Origin: Streptomyces sp. BK340
Lineage (GTDB): Bacteria > Actinomycetota > Actinomycetes > Streptomycetales > Streptomycetaceae
NCBI RefSeq assembly: GCF_007827595.1
Contig: NZ_VISR01000018.1
Span: 141,278 to 205,277, forward strand
Direction: 5' to 3'
DNA length: 64,000 bases
Within the stretch, counting starts at the first letter, position 1, and every line of letters starts with the position of its first letter. A program made the translations under genes and the position numbers. Positions 8,178 through 18,100 of this stretch are shown here, piece after piece. Below the pieces are notes generated by a model. It made no database searches. It worked only from the letters and a program-made list of their open reading frames with translations, and was not told the origin of the DNA.

Positions 8178-8219
8178 TCAGCCGACGCGCTGTCCAAGTA
8201 CGAGAATTCGGGTGCGCAT
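8178..8219 (-). CDS. ilvB operon leader peptide
   Basis: A 13-codon open frame reading MRTRILVLGQRVG and then TGA, with a strong GGGGGAGGG ribosome site 8-9 bases before its ATG. The run Ile-Leu-Val-Leu contains all three branched-chain amino acids. This matches the actinobacterial ilvB leader-peptide type. By established attenuation logic, ribosomes that stall here for lack of charged Ile/Leu/Val tRNA would stop the downstream terminator from forming and allow ilvBNC transcription. Confidence 0.93.
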   Translation of the reverse strand: MRTRILVLGQRVG

Positions 8220-8252
8220 GGCACTGACCCTCCCCCCGACGCGCACCACGTG

Positions 8253-11200
8253 TCAAGTGGGTGGGACGGGAGTCTCATTATGTGAGCGAAGGGCACTGCC
8301 ACCTCCGAAGACGGCGGACACACCTCCGGTGTACACCCCCGCTCCCCCGCCCGCGAACGCCGGCTCGGCCGGGGCGTGCGGAACGGGATAATGGCCTGAT
8401 CCGAGCGCCCGGCGCAGCCGGTACTCGTCCAGCGGTCCCGCGAAGGCCATGCCCTGCCCATGGGTGCAGCCCATCGCGCGCAGCGCGACCACCTGCTCCG
8501 GCAGGTCGACGCCCTCGGCGACGGACTGCAGCCCGAGATCGCCGGCGATGCGCAGCAGCCCGCTGGTGATCTTGTGCAGCCGCGCGGACTCCACTACACC
8601 GTCGACCAGGCTGCGGTCGAGTTTGAGGATGTCGACGGGGAGCCTTCTGAGGGCCGTGATCGCCGCGTAGCCGCTGCCGAAGCCGTCGAGCGCGATCCGC
8701 ACCCCGAGCCGGCTGAGCGCGGCCAGGCGCCGCTCCAGCTCGTCCAGCGAGGTCCTGGGGTCGGTGTCGGACAGCTCGATGACCAGCGCGCCGGGCGGCA
8801 GCCCGTGCCGGGTCAGCAGCGCCTCCAGGGGGCCGAGCGGTGTCGAGCGGTCCAGCAGCCGCCGGGCGCTCGTCCGGACGGCCACCGGCACCACGCTCCC
8901 GGTGGCGGCCCGCTCGGCCGCCTGCTCCACGGCCTCCTCCAGGATCCAGCGCTCCAGCTCGGCGGTCTTGTCGCCGTCCTCGGCCACCCGCAGGAACTCG
9001 GCCGGGGTGAACAGCACCCCCTGGGAGGAACGCCAGCGCGCCTGCGCGGAGACCGATGTGATCCGGCCGTTCTCCAGACAGACCACCGGCTGGTGCAGTA
9101 GCGCGAACTCGCCGTCGTGCAGCGCGGCGCGCAGCCGGGTGGCCAGCTCCGCCTTGCGTACGACGTCCTGCTGCATCTGCGGTTTGTACAGCTCGACACG
9201 GCCCTTTCCGGCCGACTTCGCGCGGTACATCGCGAGGTCGGCGTTGCGCAGCAGCTCGCCCGCGCCGAGGCCTGGTTCGGCGAAGGCGACCCCGATGGAG
9301 GCGTTGACACGGACATCGTTGCCGTCGATCGCGTACGGCTGGGAGAGGGTCACCCTGAGGCGGTCGGCGAGCTCCAGGATGTTCCGCTCCCGGGCGGCAC
9401 GGTCACGGGTGCCGTCCCCGACGATCAGGGCCGCGAACTCGTCGCCGCCCAGCCGGGACGCGGTGTCCCCGTGCCGGACCGCGTCCTGGAGCCTGCGGGC
9501 GGCCTGGACGAGCAGCTCGTCCCCCGCCTGGTGCCCGATCGTGTCGTTGACGGCCTTGAAGCCGTCCAGGTCGATGAAGAGCACGGCCGTGCCCCTCAGG
9601 GCGGCGCCCCGGTCGGTGGCCCGGCGGCCGGACACGGCCTGCTGGACGCGCCTGGTGAACAGCGCGCGATTGGGCAGGTCGGTGAGCGGGTCGTGCTCGG
9701 CGTTGTGCTGCAACTGGGCCTGCAGCCGTACCCGTTCGGTCACGTCCCGGCTGTTGAAGATCAGGCCGCCGTGATGCCGGTTGACGGTCGACTCGACGTT
9801 GAGCCAGCCGCCCTCGCCCGAGCGGAAGCGGCACTCGATGCGTGTGGTGGGTTCCTCCAGCGGGCTGGCGGCGAGGAAGCGGCGCACCTCGTGCACCACG
9901 CAGCCCAGGTCCTCCGCGTGGATCAGGGCCGCCAGTTCGGTGCCCACCAGATCCTCGGCGGGCCGTCCGTAGACCCCGGCGGCGGCCGGGGAGACGTACC
10001 GGAGGATGCCGTTGGGCGCGGCGATCATGATGACGTCGCTGGAGCCCTGCACCAGGGAGCGGAAGTGGTTCTCCTTCTGCGCCAGTTCCTGGGTGAGGGA
10101 GATGTTGTCCAGCAGCATGATGCCCTGGCGCATGACGAGCGCCAGCACGACGCCGCCCGCGGTGATCAGCACGACGTGGTCGGGCCGGCGGCCGTTGAGG
10201 ACGTTGTACAGGATGCCCAGGGTGCAGACCGCGGCGGCGAGGTACGGCGTGAGCGCGGCGAGGGAGCCGGTGAGCGGCCGGCCGGCCGGGTACCGGGTGT
10301 GCTCGCCGCCCGGCGCGGGCACGTGGGGGTGGCCGGTGCCGCGCTGGCCGGGCACGTGCTCGTGGACGACGCGCGTGTGCCCGTCCGGCACGTGCCGTTC
10401 GCCGTCCTGCGCTCCGGGGCGCCGGGGGGCGGCCCAGGGGGCGTAGGCGAGCAGCAGCGAACCGGCGAACCAGCCCGCGTCCAGCAGCTGTCCGGAGTGG
10501 TAGCTGCTGTGCAGCAGCGGCGAGGTGAACAGCGCGTCGCACATCACGGTCAGGGCGAGCGCGCCGATCGCGGTGTTCACCGCCGTGCGGTTGCCGGGGG
10601 TGCGGCGGAAGTGCAGGGCGAGGACCATGCTGACGAGCGCGATGTCGAGCAGCGGGTACGCCAGGGACAGCGCGGTGTGCGCGACGCTCGGGCCGTCGAA
10701 CCGGGCCGCCTGGGCGAGCGCGAGGCTCCACGACAGGGTGAGCAGGGAGCCGCCGATCAGCCAGGCGTCCAGCGCCAGGCAGATCCAGCCCGCCCGTGTG
10801 ACCGGCCGTTTGGCGAGGACCAGCAGGCCCACGATGGCGGGCGGCGCGAAGCACAGGAAGAACAGGTCGGCGTAGCTGGGGCTGGGCACGGGTCGTCCGA
10901 GGACCACCTCGTACCACCCCCAGACGGCGTTGCCCAGGGCGGCCATCGCCGACGAGAGCGCGAACAGCAGCCAGGCGGGGCGGAATCGGACCCGCGGGCT
11001 GCGTGCGTAGAAGAAACAGGAAACTGCGGCGGTGCCCGCCGCGGCGGTCAGCCCGAAGTCGCCCATGATCAGCGCGAGTTTGCCCGAACCCCAGTCGAAC
11101 ATGGAGCCGATGACATAGGCGCCGCAGACCAGGGCGAGGGCGAGCTGAAGGACCAGCCGCCTCCCGTCACCGGCGGCCGGCCGGCGGGGCGGCAGCGAGG

Positions 11201-11441
11201 CCCCCGGCGGGTGCGGTGTGCGCAGCGCGCCGTCGAGGGTGGTCGTCACGGAGGGCGGCGCGTTCACCGGGGCCTCCCGGTCCGCGCCGCTCCCGGGCCC
11301 CGTGGGTCCCGGTGCGCATTCCTCCTGCGGCCGCCCGGCCTGCGGTGGTGGCTGTGATGGCTCATGTGGTGGCCGCGTCTGCGCGCCGCCGTGCGCCAGG
11401 GTCGCCGTCGGCGGCTCCGCCGCGTCGGATCGTTCGTCCAT
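8253..11441 (-). CDS. Membrane GGDEF/EAL protein with a degenerate EAL domain (CdgC-like)
   Basis: About 1062 residues. The N-terminal third carries roughly eight to ten hydrophobic segments, followed by a PAS domain (FRSLVQGSSDVIMIAAPNG), a GGDEF domain with intact RLGGDEFAALIVG, and a C-terminal EAL domain. The GGDEF should make c-di-GMP. The EAL domain has lost its signature: the EALxRW site reads SAQARW, the catalytic Asn position reads VAVRTSA, IExTE reads IELSDT and LDDFG reads LDGFG. It is therefore probably not an active phosphodiesterase and may only bind or regulate. From memory, the Streptomyces protein at this locus is called CdgC, but that name is not certain. The ATG at 11441 is chosen; a GTG at 11471 is possible and neither has a clear ribosome site. 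Confidence 0.88.
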   Translation of the reverse strand: MDERSDAAEPPTATLAHGGAQTRPPHEPSQPPPQAGRPQEECAPGPTGPGSGADREAPVNAPPSVTTTLDGALRTPHPPGASLPPRRPAAGDGRRLVLQLALALVCGAYVIGSMFDWGSGKLALIMGDFGLTAAAGTAAVSCFFYARSPRVRFRPAWLLFALSSAMAALGNAVWGWYEVVLGRPVPSPSYADLFFLCFAPPAIVGLLVLAKRPVTRAGWICLALDAWLIGGSLLTLSWSLALAQAARFDGPSVAHTALSLAYPLLDIALVSMVLALHFRRTPGNRTAVNTAIGALALTVMCDALFTSPLLHSSYHSGQLLDAGWFAGSLLLAYAPWAAPRRPGAQDGERHVPDGHTRVVHEHVPGQRGTGHPHVPAPGGEHTRYPAGRPLTGSLAALTPYLAAAVCTLGILYNVLNGRRPDHVVLITAGGVVLALVMRQGIMLLDNISLTQELAQKENHFRSLVQGSSDVIMIAAPNGILRYVSPAAAGVYGRPAEDLVGTELAALIHAEDLGCVVHEVRRFLAASPLEEPTTRIECRFRSGEGGWLNVESTVNRHHGGLIFNSRDVTERVRLQAQLQHNAEHDPLTDLPNRALFTRRVQQAVSGRRATDRGAALRGTAVLFIDLDGFKAVNDTIGHQAGDELLVQAARRLQDAVRHGDTASRLGGDEFAALIVGDGTRDRAARERNILELADRLRVTLSQPYAIDGNDVRVNASIGVAFAEPGLGAGELLRNADLAMYRAKSAGKGRVELYKPQMQQDVVRKAELATRLRAALHDGEFALLHQPVVCLENGRITSVSAQARWRSSQGVLFTPAEFLRVAEDGDKTAELERWILEEAVEQAAERAATGSVVPVAVRTSARRLLDRSTPLGPLEALLTRHGLPPGALVIELSDTDPRTSLDELERRLAALSRLGVRIALDGFGSGYAAITALRRLPVDILKLDRSLVDGVVESARLHKITSGLLRIAGDLGLQSVAEGVDLPEQVVALRAMGCTHGQGMAFAGPLDEYRLRRALGSGHYPVPHAPAEPAFAGGGAGVYTGGVSAVFGGGSALRSHNETPVPPT

Positions 11442-11525
11442 AGGCCGTGCATCGCCCGTCGCCCCCCTCACAAATCTGAAATGTCCGTCCCCGGCGCCGT
11501 ACGTCCCCGGCGCAGCCCCTGTCGG

Positions 11526-11545
11526 GACGATACACCAGTATCGTC
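11526..11545. promoter_or_regulatory. Perfect palindrome upstream of the GGDEF/EAL gene
   Basis: Arms GACGATAC and GTATCGTC around ACCA. It lies about 85 bp before the likely start of the minus-strand GGDEF/EAL gene and 95 bp beyond the stop of the 2-hydroxyacid dehydrogenase gene. There is no T-run on either side, so an operator is more likely than a terminator. The binding protein is unknown. Confidence 0.45.
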
Positions 11546-11639
11546 ACTCAGGGACATAGCTTCTCTACGCTCCGTGACGATCAACGGACATGCCGGCACG
11601 GTCTGCGTCCGGAAGATTGCGGAGGGTACCGGAAGCGGA

Positions 11640-12593
11640 TTACGCCCCTGTTGTGAGGATCACGTTCCGCAGGGGCTCCTGGTTCACGAAACGGTTCAAC
11701 TGGTCCACGAGCAGCCGCTTCGCGCGTGGCAGGAAGGCCGACGTGGGCCCGCCCACATGGGGGCTGATGAGCACGCCGGGCGCCTGCCACAAGGGGTGTC
11801 CGGGCGGCAGCGGCTCCGGGTCGGTCACGTCGAGGGCCGCCGTGATGCGCCCGTTCTCCAGCTCCGTGAGCAGCGCCTTGGTGTCGACGACCCCTCCCCG
11901 GGCGACATTGACGAGCAGCGCTCCGTCCTTCATGCGGGCCAGGAATTCCGCGTCCACCAGACCCTGGGTCTCCGCCGTCAAGGGCGTGCAGAGGATCACG
12001 ACATCGGCTTCCGGAAGCAGTGAGGGCAATTCGGTGAGCGGGTGCACCAGACCGCGCGCCGTGGTGCGCCTGGAGCGCGCGACGCGCGCCACCCGCGCTA
12101 CTTCAAAGGGCACGAGCCGGTCCTCCACGGCCGAGCCGATGGCGCCGTACCCGACGATGAGGACGCTCTTGTCCGCGAGGGCGGGGTGGAACGCGCTCTG
12201 CCAGCGCTCCTCCTGCTGCGCCCGGACGAACCCGGGGATGCCGCGCAGGGAGGCCAGGGTCAGGGTCAGCGCGAGTTCCGCCGTGCTCGCCTCGTGCACA
12301 CCGCGCGCGTTGCACAGCTGTACGCCGGGCACGATCGCCGACAGCCGGGCGGTGACGTCGTCCACGCCCGCGGTGAGCGTCTGGATGACCTGAACACCGG
12401 TCAGATGTTCCAGGGGGCGCACCTTGACCGGCCACCGCTTCATGTACGGCACCACGTACACGACACAGTCCGCGGGGTCGCCCGGAAACCCCTGGTCGCC
12501 GTTCTCGCCCCCGTCCCAGAACAGGTACCGGAGCCCCTCGGGAAGCCCTTCGATCTCGTCCGGCGGGACGGGAAGCCACACGTCTGCACTCAT
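11640..12593 (-). CDS. D-isomer-specific 2-hydroxyacid dehydrogenase
   Basis: NAD(P)-dependent dehydrogenase of the D-2-hydroxyacid family, 317 residues, the usual length. The Rossmann motif is VLIVGYGAIGSAVEDRL near residue 138. The catalytic Arg is in NVARGGVVDTKALL, the Glu in DVTDPEPLPPGHPL, and the His in SPHVGG. Unlike SerA upstream it has no ACT domain, so it is not a second phosphoglycerate dehydrogenase. The natural substrate (glyoxylate, hydroxypyruvate or another 2-ketoacid) cannot be told. It is divergent from the aldo/keto reductase gene across 74 bp. Confidence 0.9.
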   Translation of the reverse strand: MSADVWLPVPPDEIEGLPEGLRYLFWDGGENGDQGFPGDPADCVVYVVPYMKRWPVKVRPLEHLTGVQVIQTLTAGVDDVTARLSAIVPGVQLCNARGVHEASTAELALTLTLASLRGIPGFVRAQQEERWQSAFHPALADKSVLIVGYGAIGSAVEDRLVPFEVARVARVARSRRTTARGLVHPLTELPSLLPEADVVILCTPLTAETQGLVDAEFLARMKDGALLVNVARGGVVDTKALLTELENGRITAALDVTDPEPLPPGHPLWQAPGVLISPHVGGPTSAFLPRAKRLLVDQLNRFVNQEPLRNVILTTGA

Positions 12594-12667
12594 GCCAGGA
12601 GGCTATGTCAGTCGTACAGGTGTGCAGAGGTTAGGTTGGGGTCCGGCACAGGGAGGTTCACGAGCAG

Positions 12668-13666
12668 GTGGAGCGCAGGACGATCGGCGCGGGGGCGCTC
12701 GCGGTGGGGGCCGTCGGACTCGGGTGCATGCCGATGAGCTGGGCGTACAACGGATCCCGGCAGCGGGGCGACGCATCGCTCAGAGCTGTTCACCGGGCGT
12801 TGGATCTGGGCTCGACCCTCCTGGACACGGCGGACATGTACGGCCCGTTCACCAATGAGCTGCTGCTGGGTCGGGTGCTGAAGGAGCGGCGCGAGGACGC
12901 CTTCGTGTCGACGAAGGTCGGGCTGCTCGTGGGCGAGCAGCACATCGTGGCCAACGGCCGCCCGGGATATGTGCGGCGGGCCTGCGACGCCTCGCTGCGG
13001 CGCCTGCAGACGGACGTGATCGACCTCTACCAGCTGCACCGCGCGGATCCCGAGGTCCCGGTCGAGGAGACGTGGGGCGCGATGGCCGAGCTGGTGCAGG
13101 CGGGGAAGGTACGGGCGCTGGGTGTGTGCGCGGTGGGTGCGCGCGGCGGGCGCCGCTCCGGGTCCCGGCTGTACGACCCGACGCTGCGCCAGCTCCAGCG
13201 GATGCAGCAGGTCTTCCCGGTGAGCGCGGTGCAGGCGGAGCTGTCGGTGTGGTCGCCGGAGGCGCTGGACGGGCTGCTGCCGTGGTGCGCGGCGCGGGGT
13301 GTGGGCTTCCTGGCGGCGATGCCGCTGGGCAACGGCTTCCTGACCGGCACCCTCACCCCGGGCGAGGGCTTCGAACCGGACGACCTGCGCGCCCGCCACC
13401 CCCGCTTCACGGCCGAGATGATGGCGGCCAACCAGCCGATCGTCGCCGGACTGCGCCGTGTCGCCCGCCGGCACGGCGAGGGCGTCACCGCGGCGCAGGT
13501 GGCACTGGCCTGGGTGCTCGCCCAGGGAGGCCAGGTGATCGCGCTGCCCGGCACCAAGCAGGAGCGCTGGGCCGAGGAGAACGCGGCGGCGGCCGCGCTG
13601 CGGCTGACCGCGCAGGACCTGGCGGAGGTGTCCCGGCTGCCGGCCGCACGGGGTTCCTGGGACTGA
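12668..13666 (+). CDS. Aldo/keto reductase
   Basis: NADPH-dependent reductase of the AKR superfamily, 332 residues. The catalytic tetrad is visible: Asp and Tyr in DTADMYGPFTNE, Lys in VSTKVGL, His in LYQLHRADPEVPVEE. The C-terminal cofactor region reads VIALPGTKQERWAEEN. It is similar to the AKR13-type enzymes common in Streptomyces. The start is a GTG with GGGAGG upstream, somewhat far (about 12 bases). It may be transcribed with the sugar dehydrogenase gene 68 bp downstream. The substrate is unknown. Confidence 0.9.
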   Translation: MERRTIGAGALAVGAVGLGCMPMSWAYNGSRQRGDASLRAVHRALDLGSTLLDTADMYGPFTNELLLGRVLKERREDAFVSTKVGLLVGEQHIVANGRPGYVRRACDASLRRLQTDVIDLYQLHRADPEVPVEETWGAMAELVQAGKVRALGVCAVGARGGRRSGSRLYDPTLRQLQRMQQVFPVSAVQAELSVWSPEALDGLLPWCAARGVGFLAAMPLGNGFLTGTLTPGEGFEPDDLRARHPRFTAEMMAANQPIVAGLRRVARRHGEGVTAAQVALAWVLAQGGQVIALPGTKQERWAEENAAAAALRLTAQDLAEVSRLPAARGSWD

Positions 13667-13734
13667 GCGCCCTGGCGGGGCCCGCAGTGGTGAGATGGGA
13701 GCAGCTGCCGCTGGATCACCGCCCCGAAGGGACC

Positions 13735-14898
13735 ATGATCGTGCAACGTCGAGTCGTGACGGCCGTGTTGGCCGCGACCGCGCTCCTGCTCACGGCGGGC
13801 TGCTCCTCCGACGGTGGTGGCGGCGGGCCGAACGGCAGCGGGAGCGCGACCTCACCGGGGGCCGCCGCCTCCTCCGCCCGGGCCACGGAGTCGGCCGCTC
13901 CGGCCAAGGGCTCGGTGCGGGTGCTGCGCACGGTGGCCGAGGGGCTGAAGACGCCGTGGGGTCTGGCTCCGCTGCCCGGCGGCGGGCTGCTGGTCTCCTC
14001 CCGTGACGAGGGCACGATCACCCGGATCGACGAGAGGACGGGCCGGAAGACCGAGCTGGGCAAGGTCTCCGGGGTCTCCCCGGCGGGGGAGGGCGGCCTG
14101 CTGGGCATCGCCCTGTCGCCCGACTACGCCTCGGACCACATGATCTACGCCTACTTCACCTCGGCCTCGGACAACCGCATCGTCCGGATGCTGTACGACG
14201 AGCAGAAGCCGGCCGGCGAGCAGCTCGGCGCCCCCGACACGATCTTCAAGGGCATCCCCAAGGGAATCATCCACAACGGCGGAAGGATCGCCTTCGGCCC
14301 CGACGGGATGCTCTACGCGGGCACCGGCGAGAGCGGCAACCGCGGTCTGGCCCAGGACAAGAAGTCCCTGGGCGGCAAGATCCTGCGGCTGACCCCCGAG
14401 GGCGAGCCGGCCCCGGGCGACCCGTTCCCCGGCTCCCCCGTGTACTCGTACGGCCACCGGAACGTCCAGGGTCTGGCCTGGGACTCCAGGCAGCGCCTGT
14501 TCGCCTCGGAGTTCGGCCAGGACACCTGGGACGAGCTGAACGCGATCAAGCCGGGCGACAACTACGGCTGGCCTCAGGCGGAGGGCAGGTCGTCACGGGC
14601 CGGCTTCCACGACCCGATCGCCCAGTGGCACACCGACGAGGCCTCCCCCAGTGGGATCGCCTACGTCGACGGCGTCATCTGGACGGCCGCCCTCAAGGGC
14701 CGGCGCCTGTGGCGCGTCCCCCTGCGGGGCACCGGGGCCGCGGCGGCTCCCCAGGCCTTCCTCACCGGCGAGTACGGCCGTCTGCGCACGGTGGTCGCGG
14801 CGGGCGGCGACAAGGTGTGGCTGGTCACGAGCAACACGGACGGGCGGGGGACGCCGAAGAAGGGCGACGACCGGGTGCTGGAGGTGGAGGTGAAGTAG
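13735..14898 (+). CDS. PQQ-type glucose/sorbosone dehydrogenase-like lipoprotein
   Basis: A 387-residue exported protein. The N-terminus is a lipoprotein signal (VVTAVLAATALLLTAGC) followed by a Ser/Gly-rich linker, so it should be anchored outside the membrane. The rest is a six-bladed beta-propeller of the soluble glucose dehydrogenase (GSDH) family: LKTPWGLAPLPGGGLLVSSR, GEGGLLGIALSPDY, IHNGGRIAFGPDGMLYAGTGE, YGHRNVQGLAWD and FASEFGQDTWDELN. Family members oxidise aldoses with PQQ, though many actinobacterial copies have no proven cofactor. The ATG has GAAGGG upstream. Confidence 0.88.
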   Translation: MIVQRRVVTAVLAATALLLTAGCSSDGGGGGPNGSGSATSPGAAASSARATESAAPAKGSVRVLRTVAEGLKTPWGLAPLPGGGLLVSSRDEGTITRIDERTGRKTELGKVSGVSPAGEGGLLGIALSPDYASDHMIYAYFTSASDNRIVRMLYDEQKPAGEQLGAPDTIFKGIPKGIIHNGGRIAFGPDGMLYAGTGESGNRGLAQDKKSLGGKILRLTPEGEPAPGDPFPGSPVYSYGHRNVQGLAWDSRQRLFASEFGQDTWDELNAIKPGDNYGWPQAEGRSSRAGFHDPIAQWHTDEASPSGIAYVDGVIWTAALKGRRLWRVPLRGTGAAAAPQAFLTGEYGRLRTVVAAGGDKVWLVTSNTDGRGTPKKGDDRVLEVEVK

Positions 14899-14918
14899 CC
14901 TCCCGGCTCATCCGTGGG

Positions 14919-15116
14919 TCACTCGTCGTCCTCCGCCTCGGCTTCCGGGGAGGGCGGCTTGGACCCGCGGACGACGACCTTCCCCGAGGCGAGGTCTATG
15001 GGTCCCCGGCTCGGATCGTTGTCCCCGACGTCCTCCCGGGTCAGCTCCAGGCGCTTCTCTTCGTCATGGGTGTGCTTGCGACTGGGTGCGAACAGTTCCT
15101 CGAAGGCGTTGAACAC
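14919..15116 (-). CDS. Small DUF6191-type protein
   Basis: A 65-residue, highly charged cytoplasmic protein starting MFNAFEELFAPSRKHTHDEE and ending in an acidic tail (EAEAEDDE). It resembles a small family conserved in Streptomyces (recalled as DUF6191) with no known function. No membrane segment or metal motif is seen. It sits between the convergent sugar dehydrogenase gene and the LAL regulator gene, on the same strand as the latter and 36 bp after its stop, so it may be its last co-transcribed gene. Confidence 0.75.
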   Translation of the reverse strand: MFNAFEELFAPSRKHTHDEEKRLELTREDVGDNDPSRGPIDLASGKVVVRGSKPPSPEAEAEDDE

Positions 15117-15152
15117 GGCTTCTCCCCCTTGCCGGTTTCCTCCAGCGTACGG

Positions 15153-18100
15153 TCAGCCCGGCGCTTCCGCGGTGAGCGGTTCGGCCGGGAACAGCCCCAG
15201 CCGGTGCGCCACGGCCGCAGCCTCGCCCCGGCCCGCGACGCCGAGCTTGGACAGGATGTTGGAGACGTGGACGCTCGCGGTCTTCGGGGAGATGAAGAGT
15301 TCCTCGGCTATCTGACGGTTGGTGCGGCCGGCCGAGACCAGGCGCAGGACGTCCCGCTCGCGGCTGGTGAGGCCGAGGCTCTCGGCGGGGTCGAGGGCCC
15401 CGGGGGGCGTGTGGCCGAGGGTGAGGCGGGCGCGCTGGGCGAGGCGGCCGACGGCGTCGGCGAGCGGGCGGGCGCCGAGGTGGCCGGCCACGGCACCGGC
15501 CAGACGGAGCAGTTCCGTGGCGCGGTGGCGCTCGTCGTCCCCGGCGGCCTCTTCGAGCAGGGCCTGGGCGAGTCGGCGGCGGACCCGGGCCAGGTCGTAG
15601 GGGCGGTCCAGGCACTCGAAGTCGGTGACCACGTCCGACCAGACCGCGGCGGTGTCGGTGCCACGGGCGCGGTGCAGTTCGGCGCGTGTCCAGCGCTCGT
15701 AGGCGTCCCAGACGGGTGCTCCGGTGGTGAGCTTCCGTGCGGCTTCGGCGAGCTTGTCGAGGACGGCGGCGCGGCCGTCGGCCGCCGCGGGCAGGGCGCG
15801 GCCGTCGGCCTCGGTGGTGGCGGCGGCCAGCAGCAGGGGCCAGCCGTAGCGCTGGGTGCCTGGTGGGAAGCCCGCCGCCAGGGCGCGGTCCAGCTCGACG
15901 CGGGCGTCGAGGAGCCGGCCCTCCTCGGCGGCGACGCCGATGGTGATGCGGCCCACGGGCAGCAGCACCTGGGGCATCGGATCGTGGGAACCGTAGTGGG
16001 TGAGCGCGATGGACAGCTGGCGGGCGGCCTCGGCGGCGTCGCCCCGGGCGAGGGCGATGTGGGCGAGGCGCAGGGCGCCGGCGCCCCGGGGTTTGGCGCT
16101 GGCCGCGGAACCGAGGGCGCCCGCGGCGGCTTCGGCGGCCTCGTCCCACTTGCCCAGCGCGTACAGCGAGTCGGAAAGGTTGCCGTAGATCCACGCCTCG
16201 GAGTCCAGCAGGCCGAACCTGCGGGCGAAGACGAGCCCCTCGCGCAGGATCGGCACGGCTTCCCGGGAGCGGCCGACCGAATCCAGCTCGGAAGGCAGGT
16301 TCACATACGCCCGGCCCACGACGTGGGCCACGCCCTCCTGGAGCGCAGCCTGCTTGACCCGGGCCATCTCCGCCAGTCCGGTCTCGACGTCACCCGAGTC
16401 GACCATGAGGGCGCCGAGGGTCAGCTGCGCGTTGAGCTCGATCTCACGGGCGTCCACCATCCGCGCGTACTCCACGGCCCGCTCGGCGGCGGCGAAGGCC
16501 TCGGAGCCGGGCTGATGGAGCATGGACCAGCTGGCCACGTTGGCCAGCACGTCGGCGTGCACCTCCGAGGGCGGCAGGCCGCGCACCAGGTCCTGGGCAT
16601 TGGCGAGTTCCTGCCAGCCGTCGCCCCGGGCCAGGGCCTGGACCAGCCGGGACCGCTGCACCCAGAACCAGGCCGCGCGCAGCGGGTCGTGCTCGTCCTG
16701 GAGGAGCCGCAGGGCCTTCTTGGCGATCTTCAGGGCGCGTTCGCGCTCCCCGCAGAAACGGCCGGCGACCGCCGCCTCCGCCATCAGGTCGAGATAGCGC
16801 AGCGGGGTGGTGGCCGGGTCGCAGCCGCACGGCGGGTAGACGTCGGTGTAGTCGACCGGGCGCAGGGCGGCACGGACCTCCTCGGGGGCGGCGTCCCACA
16901 GCTCCATCGCCCGCTCCAGGAGCCGCAGTTGCTCGGTGTAGGCGTGCCGGCGGCGGGCCACGACGGAGGCGTCCAGGACGGCGGGCAGGGCCCGGGCGGC
17001 GTCGTGGGCGTGGTACCAGTAGCTGGCCAGGCGCATCACGCGGGCGTCGGCGGGGACGAGCGTGGGGTCGGTCTCGACGGCCTCGGCGTAGCGCCGGTTG
17101 AGCCGGGAGCGTTCGCCGGGGAGCAGGTCGTCGGCGACGGCCTCGCGGACCAGGGAGTGCCGGAAGCGGTAGCCGTCGCCGCCGGGGGTGGCGGTGAGGA
17201 TGTTGGCGCCGACGGCGGCCCGCAGCGCCTCGATGAGGTCGTCCTCGACCAGCCGGGCCACGGCGGCGAGCAGCCGGTACTCGACGGTGGAGCCGCCCTC
17301 GGCGACGATCCGGGCGACCCCCTGGGCGCTCTCGGGCAGCGCCTCGACCCGGACCAGGAGCAGGTCGCGCAGGGAGTCCGTGAGCCCGGTGCAGCAGCCC
17401 TCGATGGCGGCGACGGCGAGTTCCTCGACGAAGAAGGCGTTGCCGTCGGACCGCTCGAAGATCTCGTCGACCTGGGCGGGATCGGGTTCGGCGGCGCGGA
17501 TGCCGGCGATCTGGCGGCCGACCTCCTCGCGGGTGAAGCGGGCGAGTTCGATGCGGCGGACGGTGCGCAGCCGGTCGAGTTCGGCGAGCAGGGGGCGCAG
17601 CGGGTGGCGGCGGTGGATGTCGTCGGCGCGGTAGGTGGCGAGGACGAGGAGGCGGCCGGCGCGCAGGGTGCGGAAGAGATAGGCGAGGAGGTGGCGGGTG
17701 GAGGCGTCGGCCCAGTGCAGGTCCTCCAGGACGAGCACGACGGTGTGCGCGGCGGCGACCCGCTCCAGCAGCCGGGCGGTGAGTTCGAACAGGCGGGCCA
17801 TGCCCTGCTCGTCGTGGCGGCTGGAGGTGGCCTCGCCCAGCTCGGGCAGCAGCCGGGCCAGTTCCTCCTCCTGTCCGGCGCCGGCGGCGGCGAACTCCTC
17901 GGGCAGGGCTTCGCGCAGGGCGCGCAGCGCGGTGGAGAAGGGGGCGAAGGGCAGTCCGTCGGCGCCGATCTCCACACAGCCGCCGACGGCGACGACGGCG
18001 GCACGGCGGCAGGCGGCCGCGGCGAACTCCTCGACGAGGCGGGTCTTGCCGACCCCCGCCTCTCCGCCGAGCAGCAGCGCCTGCGGCTCGCCCGCGGCGG

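Noticed and set aside
4557..8285. A plus-strand open frame of over 1200 codons across ilvC-ilvB
   Set aside because: It lies opposite three certain genes, and its translation is Gly/Asp/Leu/Val-rich low complexity, as expected for the antisense of G+C-rich codons.
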